Assembly: GCA_016748015.1 (NCBI GenBank)
Contig: JAAOMT010000128.1
Coordinates: forward strand, 193,538-257,537
Length of the DNA: 64,000 bases
Reading direction: 5' to 3'
From: Geosiphon pyriformis
Taxonomy: Eukaryota > Glomeromycota > Glomeromycetes > Archaeosporales > Geosiphonaceae
The stretch's first letter is position 1; every line of letters begins with the position of its first letter. The notes beneath the pieces are model-generated. The model saw only the letters and a program-made list of their open reading frames with translations, made no database searches and was not told the DNA's origin. The position numbers and the translations under genes were made by a program. Below are positions 35,637 through 46,760 of this stretch, in pieces.

Positions 35637-36334
35637 ATAAATGCATTATTTCTAAAACAGAGGTATCTTCAATTAACATAAACAATTATTTTCTAGATCA
35701 AAACATTCAAAATGCTTTCTACACTCTCCATGAATACTGGATCAAAAATTATCCAAATGCTACTCTGATTATTGGAAAACAAACCACCATAACTGATAAC
35801 AGTGGAACACATACTGTTATTAAACCAAAGAAAACTACTACTAGAAAAGAAAGAATTGGTAGCAAAATGGATAAGTATTTGCTGGAAAGCATAACAGCAG
35901 CAATACTTACACCTTCTATGACAATTGGAAAAACGATTAAGAAAATCTTGTCCATAGACAAAAACTTGTCATATGGAAGGCAATTAAAACTCTATGGTCA
36001 TCTTGGTGAAATAATAGAAGAAATGAAGCTCATGAAGAAAACAACTTCAGAGATTCAAGTGGAAATTTTGGGCATTATATGTTTAGATGTCCCAAGAGTT
36101 TTGACCATTGCAAGAAGAGCCAAAACTCTTATACAAAGATTTGGTCTCTTGGATACAAAGCTTATTTTGCTTCAAGTACTATATATTCTATCCACAAAAG
36201 ACTTCAACAAACTAGTTAGTTTTGAGTTAGACAAAAACCTTCAATTAGAATACCCTATAAATAGCTTGATTTTGTTGGAGCTCAATCTTTTTGAAGAGGA
36301 TAATGTTACAGTTGAAACCCATAATTTTTATTAG
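35582..36334 (+). CDS. Extra ORF after integrase in element D, unidentified
   Basis: This is a 250-residue open frame starting ATG at 35582, in a different frame from integrase and overlapping its end by about 55 bases. It runs 31 bases into the 3' LTR. I do not recognise it. It begins CCGNTDPN, has a basic middle (KPKKTTTRKERIGSKMDK), and a C-terminal half rich in Leu/Ile with probable helices (ITAAILTPSMTIGKTIKKIL, then RVLTIARRAKTLIQRFGLL). I see no signal peptide or convincing membrane segment, so an env-like protein is not supported. Elements A and B carry a tail at the equivalent place, but with no clear similarity. It has no internal stop, unlike the rest of the element, so it may be translated by a frameshift or from a separate message. 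Confidence 0.55.
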   Translation: MVTCCGNTDPNDQQKSDINKCIISKTEVSSININNYFLDQNIQNAFYTLHEYWIKNYPNATLIIGKQTTITDNSGTHTVIKPKKTTTRKERIGSKMDKYLLESITAAILTPSMTIGKTIKKILSIDKNLSYGRQLKLYGHLGEIIEEMKLMKKTTSEIQVEILGIICLDVPRVLTIARRAKTLIQRFGLLDTKLILLQVLYILSTKDFNKLVSFELDKNLQLEYPINSLILLELNLFEEDNVTVETHNFY

Positions 36335-36993
36335 TTATCACATGTATTAGTCACTGATATCATATAATTAGCCACTCTATTTTTAGATAGTGATCATTGA
36401 CCTAATCAATGACCTGACTGTTGACCTGATCATTGACCTGATCATTAACCTAGTCGTTGACCTGGTCATTGACCACTTTCATTAGCTATATAAGCGATAA
36501 GTCTCTTAGCTATAGAAAATTATCTTTCAGACAAGAATCAAATAAATAAAAATAACAACTTTCATCTCAATCACTTTCTTATTGCTAATTTCCCTTTCTC
36601 TACCTTCAAGTATCCAAACATCTTAGGATAAAAGATTACTTGTTGGCCTTTTCCTGATGTATATAATTGTAGCATTTGATGATTATTTGAATAAACGTGA
36701 CTGAAAAGCACAAGTTGATACTTGATATTAAATTCTAAGAGCACCAATGTGAGACATAGAATTATATCAGTGGTGATCAATTGTTAACAGTACGGACTAT
36801 CCCTCTACTTTCAGATTCTCCAGTTACCTTTAAAAAGAATAGTGACTGAGATATTTTATGAGACTGATCTCGCACATTGAATCCATACTCATTCAATTCG
36901 CTCATTGAAGTTGAATTCCCTTTGATTATTTCCATCACCCTACAATCCTGTTCTCTTTTGCTATCTGTTAGCTTGTTACTTCAACCTGTAACA
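36304..36993 (+). repeat. 3' LTR of element D
   Basis: It starts TGTTACAG and ends CCTGTAACA, followed by atac. It has about seven 12-base units (36391-36474) against ten in the 5' LTR. The remaining sequence is close to the 5' LTR; I count about ten differences in the first roughly 125 bases, almost all transitions. Confidence 0.9.
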
Positions 36994-36997
36994 ATAC

Positions 36998-39712
36998 TGT
37001 CCCATTTACCACATACACTCTTTGAAGCAAAGCTGAACTGAAGTCAGTATCCAATAATAGGTTGTAAAACAACAGAAACCAAATATAAGAATTGCTTTTC
37101 AGTGATAGCTTTTCTCAGAATCACATTTGAAAAAAACCTTACATCATCATGGGCCTTAAATAAACTAGGTTTGGCTAAACTATCAGTTGACAAAAAAATC
37201 CCCAAGTATCTATGAGGCTCACTTTTTTTGGCCACTGAAATCCTCAAACCACTAATATGCAAAACAGCTTCACAAATGTCCTGATTGATAGGAATAGCAA
37301 CTGTCTTCTTAGTGTTTTTGGAGATATCATTAAAAGAAAAAAATTTACTGGCAATGTCAAGAATCCACTGAGTAGCTGTTAAGCAGTTTTCAACTCAGAT
37401 CATGTCATCAACAAAGACACCAGCAGTAAAATAGGATGTTAAAGCATTCTTAGGGTCAGGTTTCCCAGATCTAGTATGAAACTTAAAGCACATCTTGTAG
37501 CCATACAATTGTTCATGTTTCTTGATCTTACAGAACAGCAGATCATTAAAAATTCTCCACAGCAGCAGTAAAAACACCTCCCCTTGATCTAGGCCATTAT
37601 GCACAATATAGCCATCAGTCAAACCAAAATCTGTCATAACCCAATTGACCCTATTGTTGTGTATGTCTCCAAAAAATTTTATGAAATGGAGACACATTTT
37701 GATCCTGATTAGACTATTGAGCAAATGAGACCAACCAACAGAGTCATATGCTTTGTATATATCTTGAAGAACTAGCCACAACTCCCTGTTCTTCTCCAGA
37801 GTATTCTTAACAACCGAACCAATAGCAAATATGGGAGTTTGTGTGAAAGTGCTTCACAATACTGAAAAATTGTCACCACACAAAATATTAAAGTTGCTGC
37901 AAGCTGAGGCAATTCTGTCAGAAATGATCTTAGACAAGATTTTCCAGACAGTCTCAATTAAAGTTATAGGTCTAGTGTTGATTAAAGCACCCTCCCAATA
38001 ATAAGGCTTAGGAATCATGGAGACTCAGGATTTTTGCCAAAAATTGGGAACCATTGCAGACACCAAACACAAATTAAAAACCCACAAGAGACCATCAAGA
38101 ATAATTGGGGCACTATGCTTCCAGAGTTTGTTAGAGATGCCAGAAAGTCCAGCAGTCTTCTCATCAGGTAAATCTCCAACAACCCTCAAAAACTCACTCA
38201 TATTAATAGTATCCATAATATCCGAAAAAGCTCTATCATTGACATAACTCAAAGGAGCATATTGATCAGACCAGTGACCAGCACTAACACTAAAATCCAG
38301 GCACTTCCTTGTCCAATCTTCCATAATTGTGTCAATAGAAGTCTCCAAAGATTCCAAGATGAGCTCATCATTAACAATCAAGTGATCTAGCACAACCTTC
38401 CTAAAAGGCTGATCCAAAATATTCTTAATTATCTTTCCTTTGTCCGAACAAAAATTTTCTATGTATTTCTTCACAACATCCTTGATAAAATTATCCTTGG
38501 CAACTTTGGACTCATAATACTTGGATCGTTGATATCTTTTTTTGACAACTGAGATGTGATGCAGAATAACTATAGCCTCAATCCTATCATCAATCATAAG
38601 GCAGACCTTAGAAGCTTCCTTCTAATTAACAGATATTCAGATGTCAACTAAGTGGTCAGCCACCAAGTGCAAACCCAAGCTCAGATTTTTGGCAATCTTG
38701 GACACCAGCAATTCCAACCTGTAAAACCTTGACGAAAGTTTATTCCTTGTACAATCAAACTCACTAAACCAAAGCCTGGAAAAGATAGCATTAGTAGAAT
38801 CCACCACCACCTCTTTAAGAATCTCTCATATTGCATTCAAATTGCCACTATGTTCCATATCAGCAAACTCCACCATCCTGGCCATTAACTTTTTTGAAGA
38901 ACATTCCTTAAAATGATTCCACCCAGTATCATCCACACCCTTCAATTTGAACTTCCACCAATCTCTATTAGCCTGTTTACGTATACCACTTATGTGAACA
39001 TCCAGAAGACCACCCAAACCAACAGAAACCAAAACAGCCAAGTGATTGGTATCAAAAAATTCAGACACAGAGTCAACTTTACACCCAGCCATGGCCAACA
39101 ACAAACACTCACTAACAAAAATGTAATCAATAACTTTGGTCACATCTCTTGAGTTACTTTAAGTGGGCACCCCAACCAAAGAGTGACTACCAAAAGAATT
39201 AACCAGACCCAAACTTGAACAGAAACCAAAGCTTGTACTTTTTTTAGACCCATTCTTATTGAAATCATCACCCAGAACAACAAAACTACTGGTGTTGACT
39301 ACACAAGCCAAGAAGAAATTAACTTTAAAAGCAAGACCAAATCTAACACCAGAAGAGGCACCAGCATACAAACCAATAATTAAAACAAAAACCTTGCCTT
39401 TAAAAAGGAGACAAATAGAAATAACATGACCAGGAACTTCTTCCACCTTAGAGACATGCCAAGCCAGAGAATTGTTTATAATAATTGCTATCCCAGCCCC
39501 CAAAAAACCTTTGTCAAGACCAGAAGTAAAAACACGCACCCCATCAAATCTGTTCTTGATCCAAGGCCTAACACTTGACCTCAACTTTGTTTCCGTGATT
39601 ATTGAAACCATATTCCCAGATTCCACATGCCAATGCATCACATCTTCTTGCTTAGCCAGCACATTGATGCCACAAATGTTGCATGTAGCAAATTTTCAGA
39701 TCAAATCACTTA
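36998..39712 (-). pseudogene. LINE copy 2 ORF2, N-terminal half (endonuclease, RT)
   Basis: Pieces in coding order are 39712-39159 (endonuclease: ITETKLRSSVRPWIKNRFDG, GLYAGAS, LGDDFN), 39143-38826 (VIDYIFVS, FFDTNHLAV where DH is expected, then KFKLK), a stop-interrupted linker, and 38597-38025 (RT start: FRKVVLDHLIVNDELIL, YAPLSYVNDRAF). Then 37957-37772, 37781-37395 (VLQDIYKAYDSVGW, then FGLTDGYIVHNGLDQGEVF, then FVDDMI, the catalytic pair at about 37398-37412) and 37262-37044 (HRYLGIFLS). It matches the order of a LINE with APE-type endonuclease. A stop after FVDDMI replaces Trp (TGG to TGA). The frame continues across element D at 29433. Confidence 0.85.
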
Positions 39713-41605
39713 TTGGAAAAAAGACCAAATATGAGAGTCTGAACCAGCACACAACAGATCTAACTTCGCCAAAACCAAACCAATAGAGACCTCCAAAGCC
39801 ACCAACTTGGATTCCAGAAGACCCACTTTGGAAGTCAAAACCTTTGAACTGCTAGGACCCAAACCCAGACTACCAGATGGAGGTGAAGGGACCTCTACAG
39901 AATCATCCAAAACCATACCAGCGCCAAGATTCAAACCTGAAACTGAAGAAAGAGCTACAACACCAGACAATAGAGAAGGACCTAAAGACACCAAGTCCAA
40001 GTTGTTAAGTTTACACACCAAGTCAGAAACCCGATCCACCAAAAACTCCATAGAGTGTTCCAAAACCGCTAAACAAGAACCCAAAGAAGAATTGTCAACA
40101 AGAGGGATAGGTCTGTCAGCACCCAAATCAGAGTTATCTGAGGAGAAAAAACCAGAACCGGAACTAGAAACAAAATGTTGATGGCCAGTTGAAGAAGCAA
40201 GAGAGACTATCTGAGCCCAAAATTTGCCACCAAAGACTGCCGGCCGAGAAACATGAACTTTTTTTCTGGCATATAGTTGAGCCAACTGCAGATGATTCAC
40301 ACCAAAGGAAGGTTTTTTATATGAAAACAAGAGTTCAGGAGATGACACATTCAACACATCACACTCTAGAGCTGAATGACCAAGATGCCCACACTTTCTA
40401 CACCGAACCAAATCTAGTCTAGCCCATGAGAATCGAACACCACCAAGAATAGGCTCAGTACAAAAGGTAGATTCCAAATTGGCATCAAAGCCAAAACCAA
40501 CCACCACATAGTGAAATCTATTACCCGTTTCCAATGACTGGTTAATGATGCAAGTTTTCTCACCAGCAGCTTCCAAAAGTGAGCCAAGATTATATGCTGT
40601 TGTCCCTACTGGCAAAGTAAACAAAAGTGCTCTAAATCAATCCCTTGATGCCTAGATATCACGATCTTCCACAGTCTTAGCCATGCACACAGAATCTTTC
40701 CCAATTAAGAATGACCATTTGAGAGCCAACTAATTAGCCTGATCTGATTTGGCAAACTCTACCACTGCTTTTTGCCACATGCCAATCAGTTGAATTTTGA
40801 TCGACCTAATTTCACCAAACTCAATGACTGTGGCAACAATCATATCCTTTGGCATATCCATAGGAATTTCTTTAATAACTACAGTCTGATTTGAACGCAC
40901 TCCTTGTTTTTTAAGATCACTGTTTACACTAATCCCATTCTCAGCAGTCAATGATATGGCCTTTTTCATGCTTTCTTTAGAAGTAAACGTCAATCAGATA
41001 ATCCTTTCAAATTTTGAAGAGATAGTGGTCCCCCCAAAACCATTGATTTTAGAAAAAAGTTTTCTGATCAACTGGGTCTTTGACATAACCGATTTTTTTT
41101 CCACAGCTAAGAGATTAATATCCAGAGCAAAAAATTTCTTAACAGCCACTTCCACAGGAGTTTTAACTATCTTAGAATTGACCCAAATTCTATCCAAAGG
41201 AATCTTTTTCTTGAGTGGGACCGGGAGAGGCTTTACCTCTTCATCTATTTCAAAGTCAGGCGAACCAATAAGAGAACCAAAATTTGCACCAGTATTAACC
41301 CTTTTAGCCTTGGGGGTGTTAACAGCCGAATCCAAGAAGAAGCCATCAAAACCACCAGACATACTAACATTTTCATCATCACCAGATAGGCTATCCACAT
41401 CAGAAAATGAACCAGTACCAGAACCAGACTTCAGAGATATATCTTTCTTATTGCCAGAGTGTTTAACATTGCCAAGAAGTTCTTTTTTCTTTTGAGAGAA
41501 AGAACCACCAGCAGGACCATGAAAAATACTCTTAGGCATCCTCTTTTTAGACATGTTGCTACCTGAAGCAGCCTCCAAATTCACAACAAAAGAGTTATTA
41601 GACAA
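39710..41605 (-). pseudogene. LINE copy 2 ORF1 (RRM and CCHC nucleic-acid-binding protein)
   Basis: Likely ATG at about 41554 (MSKKRMPKSIFHGPAGGS). Order: Ser/Gly-rich acidic N-terminus (41605-41300), a basic linker, an RRM-like domain (about 40890-40740, VVIKEIPMD...FGEIRSIKIQLIG), the GTTAY/KTCII region (about 40600-40540), a CX2CX4HX4C knuckle (CRKCGHLGHSALEC, about 40405-40365), then a Ser/Leu-rich tail and a C-terminal heptad-like segment (LESKLVALEVSIGLVLAKLDLL). Internal stops lie at 40994-40996 (TGA, CGA in relatives) and between 40730 and 40625. ORF1 would coat LINE RNA. Copy 1 at 1-1612 and 22403-22620 is a decayed relative. Confidence 0.85.
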
Positions 41606-41640
41606 AGAAATGGTAATAAAGTATTAACAAGAAAAATAAA

Positions 41641-44603
41641 AAAACTTCTTTTTCAGAAAAGTACTCATTAGGGTTTTTTGGAAGTAAGAGAGAAAGAAGT
41701 TTTTTTCTTTGTTCTTAATAAATTTTTGTATATTTAAAAAAAATAAAGAATAAAAATATCTTGTTTTATTTTAATAATACATATATTTTAAAAAAACAAA
41801 TAACAAATAAATACTGTTTTTTTGTTATAATTTAATCATTATAAATTATGTATAATATATATAATATATATTAATATAACTTATATATTTTACATATAAT
41901 TAATTGTATTTATATTAAATTAAACATTAAAGCTTTAATTGCTTTAATATTTAACTTTAATATATTATTTATAATTATAATAATATTACTAAAAATGTTT
42001 TTTTTTTGTAAAAACTTATTAAAAATGGTTTTATTTTTTTATTTTTTGTATTTTTATAACTTAAAATACAAAAAAATATAGTATTAAGCTTTTTTTTCTT
42101 TAAACAAAGAATAAAAAAATGTGACTTTATTTTTTTGTTGTTTTTAATAATTTTAAATTTAAAAAGTTTTTTTAAAAAATAAAAACAATTAAATAACAAT
42201 ATTTTTCTTAAATAATAAAGACAAAATAGTTTTTAATTATTAAAAAACATTATTTTTAACTTTAAAAAAATTCTTATTTAAAGTTTTTTTTAAGTAACTA
42301 ATTAAAATTAGTTCTAATATAATTATTATTAATATATTAAAGTTCAAAATTTTTAATAGTAAAAAAATTGTTTTTTTTTTTAATATTATTATAAAACTGA
42401 TTTTTTGGTATTTTTAATATTTAATATTATAATTTAAATTGCAATTAGTTTTATAAGTTCTTGTATTTTTTTTTAAATAATAATACTTTTTTATAATAAT
42501 AATATTATATTTATAAATTATATACTTTTTTTTTTAATTTTATAACTATAATTAAAACATAAAACAAAAAAATTTCAAATATTGTTTTTTTTATAGTAAT
42601 TAATAAAGTTTTAATAAAAAAAATTTTTATGTTATTAAAACAATTAAGCAAAATATCTTAATAATATTTTTTTTTAATTAGTGGTTTTTTTTAGTCAAAG
42701 TTTTTTTTAAAAAACATATTAAAATTAGTTTAGTATTATTTCTATTTTTTTTAAAAGCTTTAAAGTTTTTAATAATAAATTAGTTAATAAGCTGGTCTTT
42801 TTTGCTCTTATTATTACTATTATTATTACTTTGCAAATAGCCAAAAAAACCAAAAATTCCAAAAAACAGTAGTAGTTATTTGTGTTTATTATTATTATAT
42901 TAACTTTTTTTGTAATTTCAAATAAAATTATGAATAAAATTTTATTAATAATACTTAGTTTTTTTAATATAAATAAGAATAATAATAATGTTTTTTAAGA
43001 TAAATTAAGATTAACTATTAATTATGTTGTTAAATATAATGTTTTTTAACAAATTATTATTGGTTTTAAAAGCAAATTAATTTATTTGGTTATTTGATCT
43101 TAAAAATTAAACCAATCAAATAAAAACTAAAATAACATATTTATTTTTATTTTTTAGTACTGTTTTTAATAATGTTTAAACAATTTCCAATTATTAAAGA
43201 TTTTTTAAATAAATAATTTTTATTTTGATATTTAATACTATATTTAAAATCAAATTGGTCTTGATTAATTTTTTGTTTTATTTGTTATCTGATTTTATTG
43301 AATTTAAATTAGTTTTAAAAGACAATATTAAGTTATTTTATATAGACTTTATTGATTTTTTTGGTTATTATTACCAAAATTGTTGTTGGTAATTTTTTTT
43401 AACCATATTTAAAATTATAAATTCTTTTATAATGACTTTTTTTTATCTTATTTTTATTGTATTTTATAATGTTTTTTTTGGTGTTTTTAATAATATTATT
43501 TTAATTAAGTTAAAATTTGTTAATTTGTAACAATATATTAGTGTTTATTTTAAAAACTTTTTTTGTTGTTATTACTTTTAATAACTAGTTTGTATTAATT
43601 AAAAAAAATAATATTAAAATTTTTTTTGTTTAATTACAAAAAAGTTTTTATTTTAAAAAACACTTTTAAAACCAAATTAATTAATTTTTTTTGGGTATAT
43701 TGTTTTTAAAATTAGTAATTTATTTTTTAGATTGTTATTATATATGTTTTATTTTCTATTTTATATATTAAAGTTTAAATTATCTGATTTTAAATTATAA
43801 AATATTATTATTATTTTTTTAAATTTTTTTTTAAATCTGCAAGTTTTTTTCAAAATTTTTGATTTTTATTATACTTATTAAATTTTATATTAAAATTTTT
43901 ATTTTATTAAATTTTTTTGTTATTATACTTTTGATTATTTTTGTTATTATTATTGTTAATCTTATAATTAATTTTAAATTAGAGGGTTTTTTTTAATTTA
44001 AATTAATTGTTTTAATTTTATTAATTAGATTTATTGTTAAACTTATTGGTATTTTGGTTGTTTTAATTATTAAATTACTTAATACTTTTTTTACATTATA
44101 TAATAAGTCAAAATTATTATTAAAACTGTTTAAAATATGATTTTTGTCTTTAACAAAATTTTAAATAAGATAAATTAAAATAATATTAAGCTTAAAATAA
44201 AATATAAACTTAAAGATAATACTATAAAATTCTTAATAATATTTTAATATATAAATATATTTAATAGTGTATTTAATTATATATAAAAAGCATATAAGTT
44301 ATATTTTATACATTAAATCAATAAAAAAAAGTAATGTTTTATAAAAAAAACTAAAAATTAAATACAAAAACATATTTATAATAAACAAATATTTTAAAAT
44401 TAATTTATTAAATTAAAAATATTAAGTATTTTTAATTTAAAAAATAAATAAGTATTTATTAACTTTAATTTAAATAATTAATTATATATTATAAAAAATA
44501 TAAGTTTGTTTATTATTTAACTTTTTAAAAATAAAAATAATTTAAATATTAAATATAATCATATTTTATTAAAACAATAAAAAAAAAAGTTATAATTATA
44601 AGG
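41641..44603. other. AT desert, no gene seen
   Basis: About 3 kb consisting almost only of A and T runs. I find no recognisable coding sequence on either strand; the minus-strand open stretch 41975-42199 is Lys/Phe/Ile/Leu-only. By analogy with the decayed LINE remnants elsewhere this may also be old transposon sequence, but here I cannot show homology. Confidence 0.5.
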
Positions 44604-44865
44604 AATTGCTAAATCAACCCACCCGCAACACGTGATATTAATATAGATAGAATTTTAATATTTATTTATTAATTATTAATTTAGTTAAAATAAAAAGTAA
44701 CTTTTTCTTATATAAAATTGAATATAGATTATATAGATTAACTTTTTATTATGTCTTAAGTAATTTATAGTGTTTTATAATTCGTTGTGAACAACTATAT
44801 ATAGTTGAATGCGAAACTATGACGTAAATAATATCACGTATTGCAGATGAGTCGATTTAGCAATT
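44604..44865. repeat. MITE-like element with 37-bp terminal inverted repeats
   Basis: The left end 44604-44640 (aattgctaaatcaaccca...cgtgatatta) and the reverse complement of the right end 44829-44865 match at 32 of 37 positions, all mismatches being transitions. The 190 bp between them is AT-rich with no ORF and holds a small palindrome (aactatatatagtt, near 44792). The ends are the only GC-richer sequence for kilobases around. No target-site duplication is clear. This could be a non-autonomous DNA transposon or a conserved structural site. Confidence 0.6.
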
Positions 44866-45507
44866 TTTATTATTAAAAATTAAAAATATCAATTAAAATA
44901 TTTATAATATTATTAATTTTACTTATTATTACAAAAATATATATATAAATATATTTTTTAATATTTAAATACAATCTACAATTAAATTTTTTAAAAAGCT
45001 TTTATTCTTTTTAAAAAATGTAATTAAAATAATATTTAATTTTACAACAAAATAATTAATAATATTTGTTAATATAATTATTATTATAATCTTAGTACTA
45101 TTTAAATACATTTAATATGTACATATTTAATATTAAATGTAACTTATATATTTTTTTATCTATAATAATTACTTAAACTTATATTAAAATTATACTAAAC
45201 TTATATTAAAATTATACTAAACTTATATATAATATAATTTTTTTCTTATTAAATATTTAATTAATTTCTATAAAACAAACATTCAATCAAGCATCTTATT
45301 ACTTATAGAAGAATTTTGCATTATTAGCTTTTTATTTCTTTTTAGTTGTATACCATACTTCTTTTTAATCTGAGTTAAGGTCTTATATAAATTTGTTACA
45401 AATCTACCAATACCAGCAACCTGTTATTAACAACTGCATAAAATCTATCTTTTTATCCCAATACAGCCATGACTTAAGACACCAAAGTGCCAACAGATAT
45501 TACCAAA
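44866..45507. other. AT-rich spacer
   Basis: Mostly A/T sequence, with direct repeats of acttatattaaaattatact near 45177-45225. Composition rises after 45290. No gene is supported. The short open stretch 45393-45590 overlaps the broken end of the ILV2 pseudogene on the other strand. Confidence 0.5.
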
Positions 45508-46645
45508 GATTGCGCAGCCCACATTTGATGTTGTCCTATACCAGTGGTCAGCATTACTTTTTCCTTGTAATCTTGCATTTGACGGTCTAATTCCTCAATG
45601 ATTTGTTGAGGTTTCAGACGAGCATCTTTTGTGGCAGGTTTCTTGTAATGCCACGGATATTTTGTTTTCCATTCGTTAATTAATGAGAACCATTCTTTTC
45701 TTTCCGAGAATTCTACAAATTGCAAGAGAGTTCAAAGGTTTTCAGCTACGTCACCTTCTACCGCGGCATTAGCTTGAACAACTTTGTTAATGTTTTTGGG
45801 ACTTATTTCGAAATGTATGATTCCACCACGATTTTCTTTTGCTGCTTTTTTCGCTTCCGGTGCAAAATCTTTGTATGTCAGAAAAGAAGAGAAGTTGTAA
45901 GAAAGATTTAATTAATTGTGAACTTAATTCTAGAATTGAAGCAAGATCTTTTCGAAAGCTTACGATTTAGATGTCCGGTGACACGATCATCAAATCTAGC
46001 GCCTAAAGCAATAATCACATCCGCTTTTTGCATTGCCAGATTGGCAGAAGCTGATCCATGCATACCTAACATGTGCAAACTACGAGGGTCCAATTCGTCA
46101 AAAGCTCCCTTGGTAACACAGACTCGAAATGTTTTCGAGTTATAAATTTCACCACCGGGGTATCCGAGTATGTGACGTACACCATGTCGTAAGCCTACAA
46201 GAGACGTGTCATATGCTGGTGCAGGAGTTACCGTTGGTTTCGGTCCTGGCGGTATAGGTGGTGGGTAAGCAGGTGGTATTTCAATTGAATGTGAAATTTT
46301 TTTTATTCCAAGTAACCATTATTTTTCTTATTTTTCCCGCTCTTCACCTTTCTCTCTCTTCACCTTTCTCTCTCTATATCTTCTCTGGGAACATAGCTAC
46401 TCAACCCCTCTCTTTCTAGTCTTCCCGTTTTACACTGAAATAAGCCAACCGCAAACTAAAAACCCACCTAATAGCACTAGCTTGCCACCGTCGTTGCGTT
46501 GTAGCCCAAGAAGCGGCCACCTTTAACGTGGTAGCTTTCGTTTTCGTCTTTTGCAACATAGTAGGAGTGAGTGCTAGTGGTAGTGGTAGTGGTTATGTTC
46601 CTTGTGCTACTAAATAGATGTCGGTTATTCATAACTTATTTATTA
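45508..46645 (-). pseudogene. ILV2 pseudogene, inverted partial duplicate
   Basis: This is a second copy of acetolactate synthase in reverse orientation about 19 kb from the intact gene. The ATG is at 46632-46630. It keeps exon 1, intron 1 (shortened), parts of exon 2, the end of exon 3, intron 3 and the start of exon 4, then breaks off inside GQHQMWAAQ near 45508. At least four internal deletions are seen: one in the Pro-rich part, one of about 35 bp before FGYPGG, one of 24 bp in GAILPVFDA, and one of about 740 bp that joins VLPR to GAFDELDP and removes intron 2. Intron 3 (95 bp, 45876-45970) is identical to that of the functional gene, so the copy is recent and was made through DNA, not RNA. 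A small tandem duplication (gagagaaaggtgaag) is in intron 1. Confidence 0.92.
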
Positions 46646-46760
46646 TTTAAAAAATGTTAAAATCTATCAAGAATTCCTTCTTATAATTTAACTCTAAAAA
46701 TTCTATTCTATTTCTTTATATGATCTAATTTTTCCTTTCCAATTTCAACACTTGGACCAT

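Larger units (their letters stand above)
29434..36993 (+). mobile_element. Ty3/gypsy LTR retrotransposon D, inside LINE copy 2
   Basis: This 7.56 kb element has LTRs at 29434-30158 (725 bp) and 36304-36993 (690 bp) and a 4-base duplication atac (29430-29433 and 36994-36997). It interrupts LINE ORF2. The minus-strand frame reads SVCGKWDS up to the right junction and continues as MLCKVLKLK at the left one when the element is ignored. Order: primer site, gag, CCHC, protease, RT, RNase H (with N gap), integrase, then an extra ORF. Unlike A and B it has no dUTPase or Cys-rich modules. It has few stops and intact catalytic motifs, so it is the youngest gypsy element here. Confidence 0.92.
27360..41640 (-). 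mobile_element. LINE copy 2 (non-LTR retrotransposon), split by element D
   Basis: This is a nearly full-length LINE on the minus strand. Without element D (29434-36993) it is about 6.7 kb. ORF1 (41605-39710) has an RRM-like fold and a CCHC knuckle. ORF2 (about 39712-27476) has an APE-type endonuclease, RT, RNase H and a C-terminal CCHC. Single stops break both ORFs, often TGA where a related sequence has CGA or TGG. I recognise the protein family from Rhizophagus genomes. The 5' end is near 41640-41740 and not sharply defined, and no target-site duplication was found. Confidence 0.85.

Noticed and set aside
35582-36334. Calling the extra ORF of element D an envelope gene
   Set aside because: No signal peptide, membrane anchor or cleavage site is visible; position alone is not enough.
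39472-40422. Plus-strand ORFs opposite LINE ORF1 and ORF2 (39472-39786, 39807-40181, 40189-40422)
   Set aside because: They are antisense shadows of the LINE coding regions.
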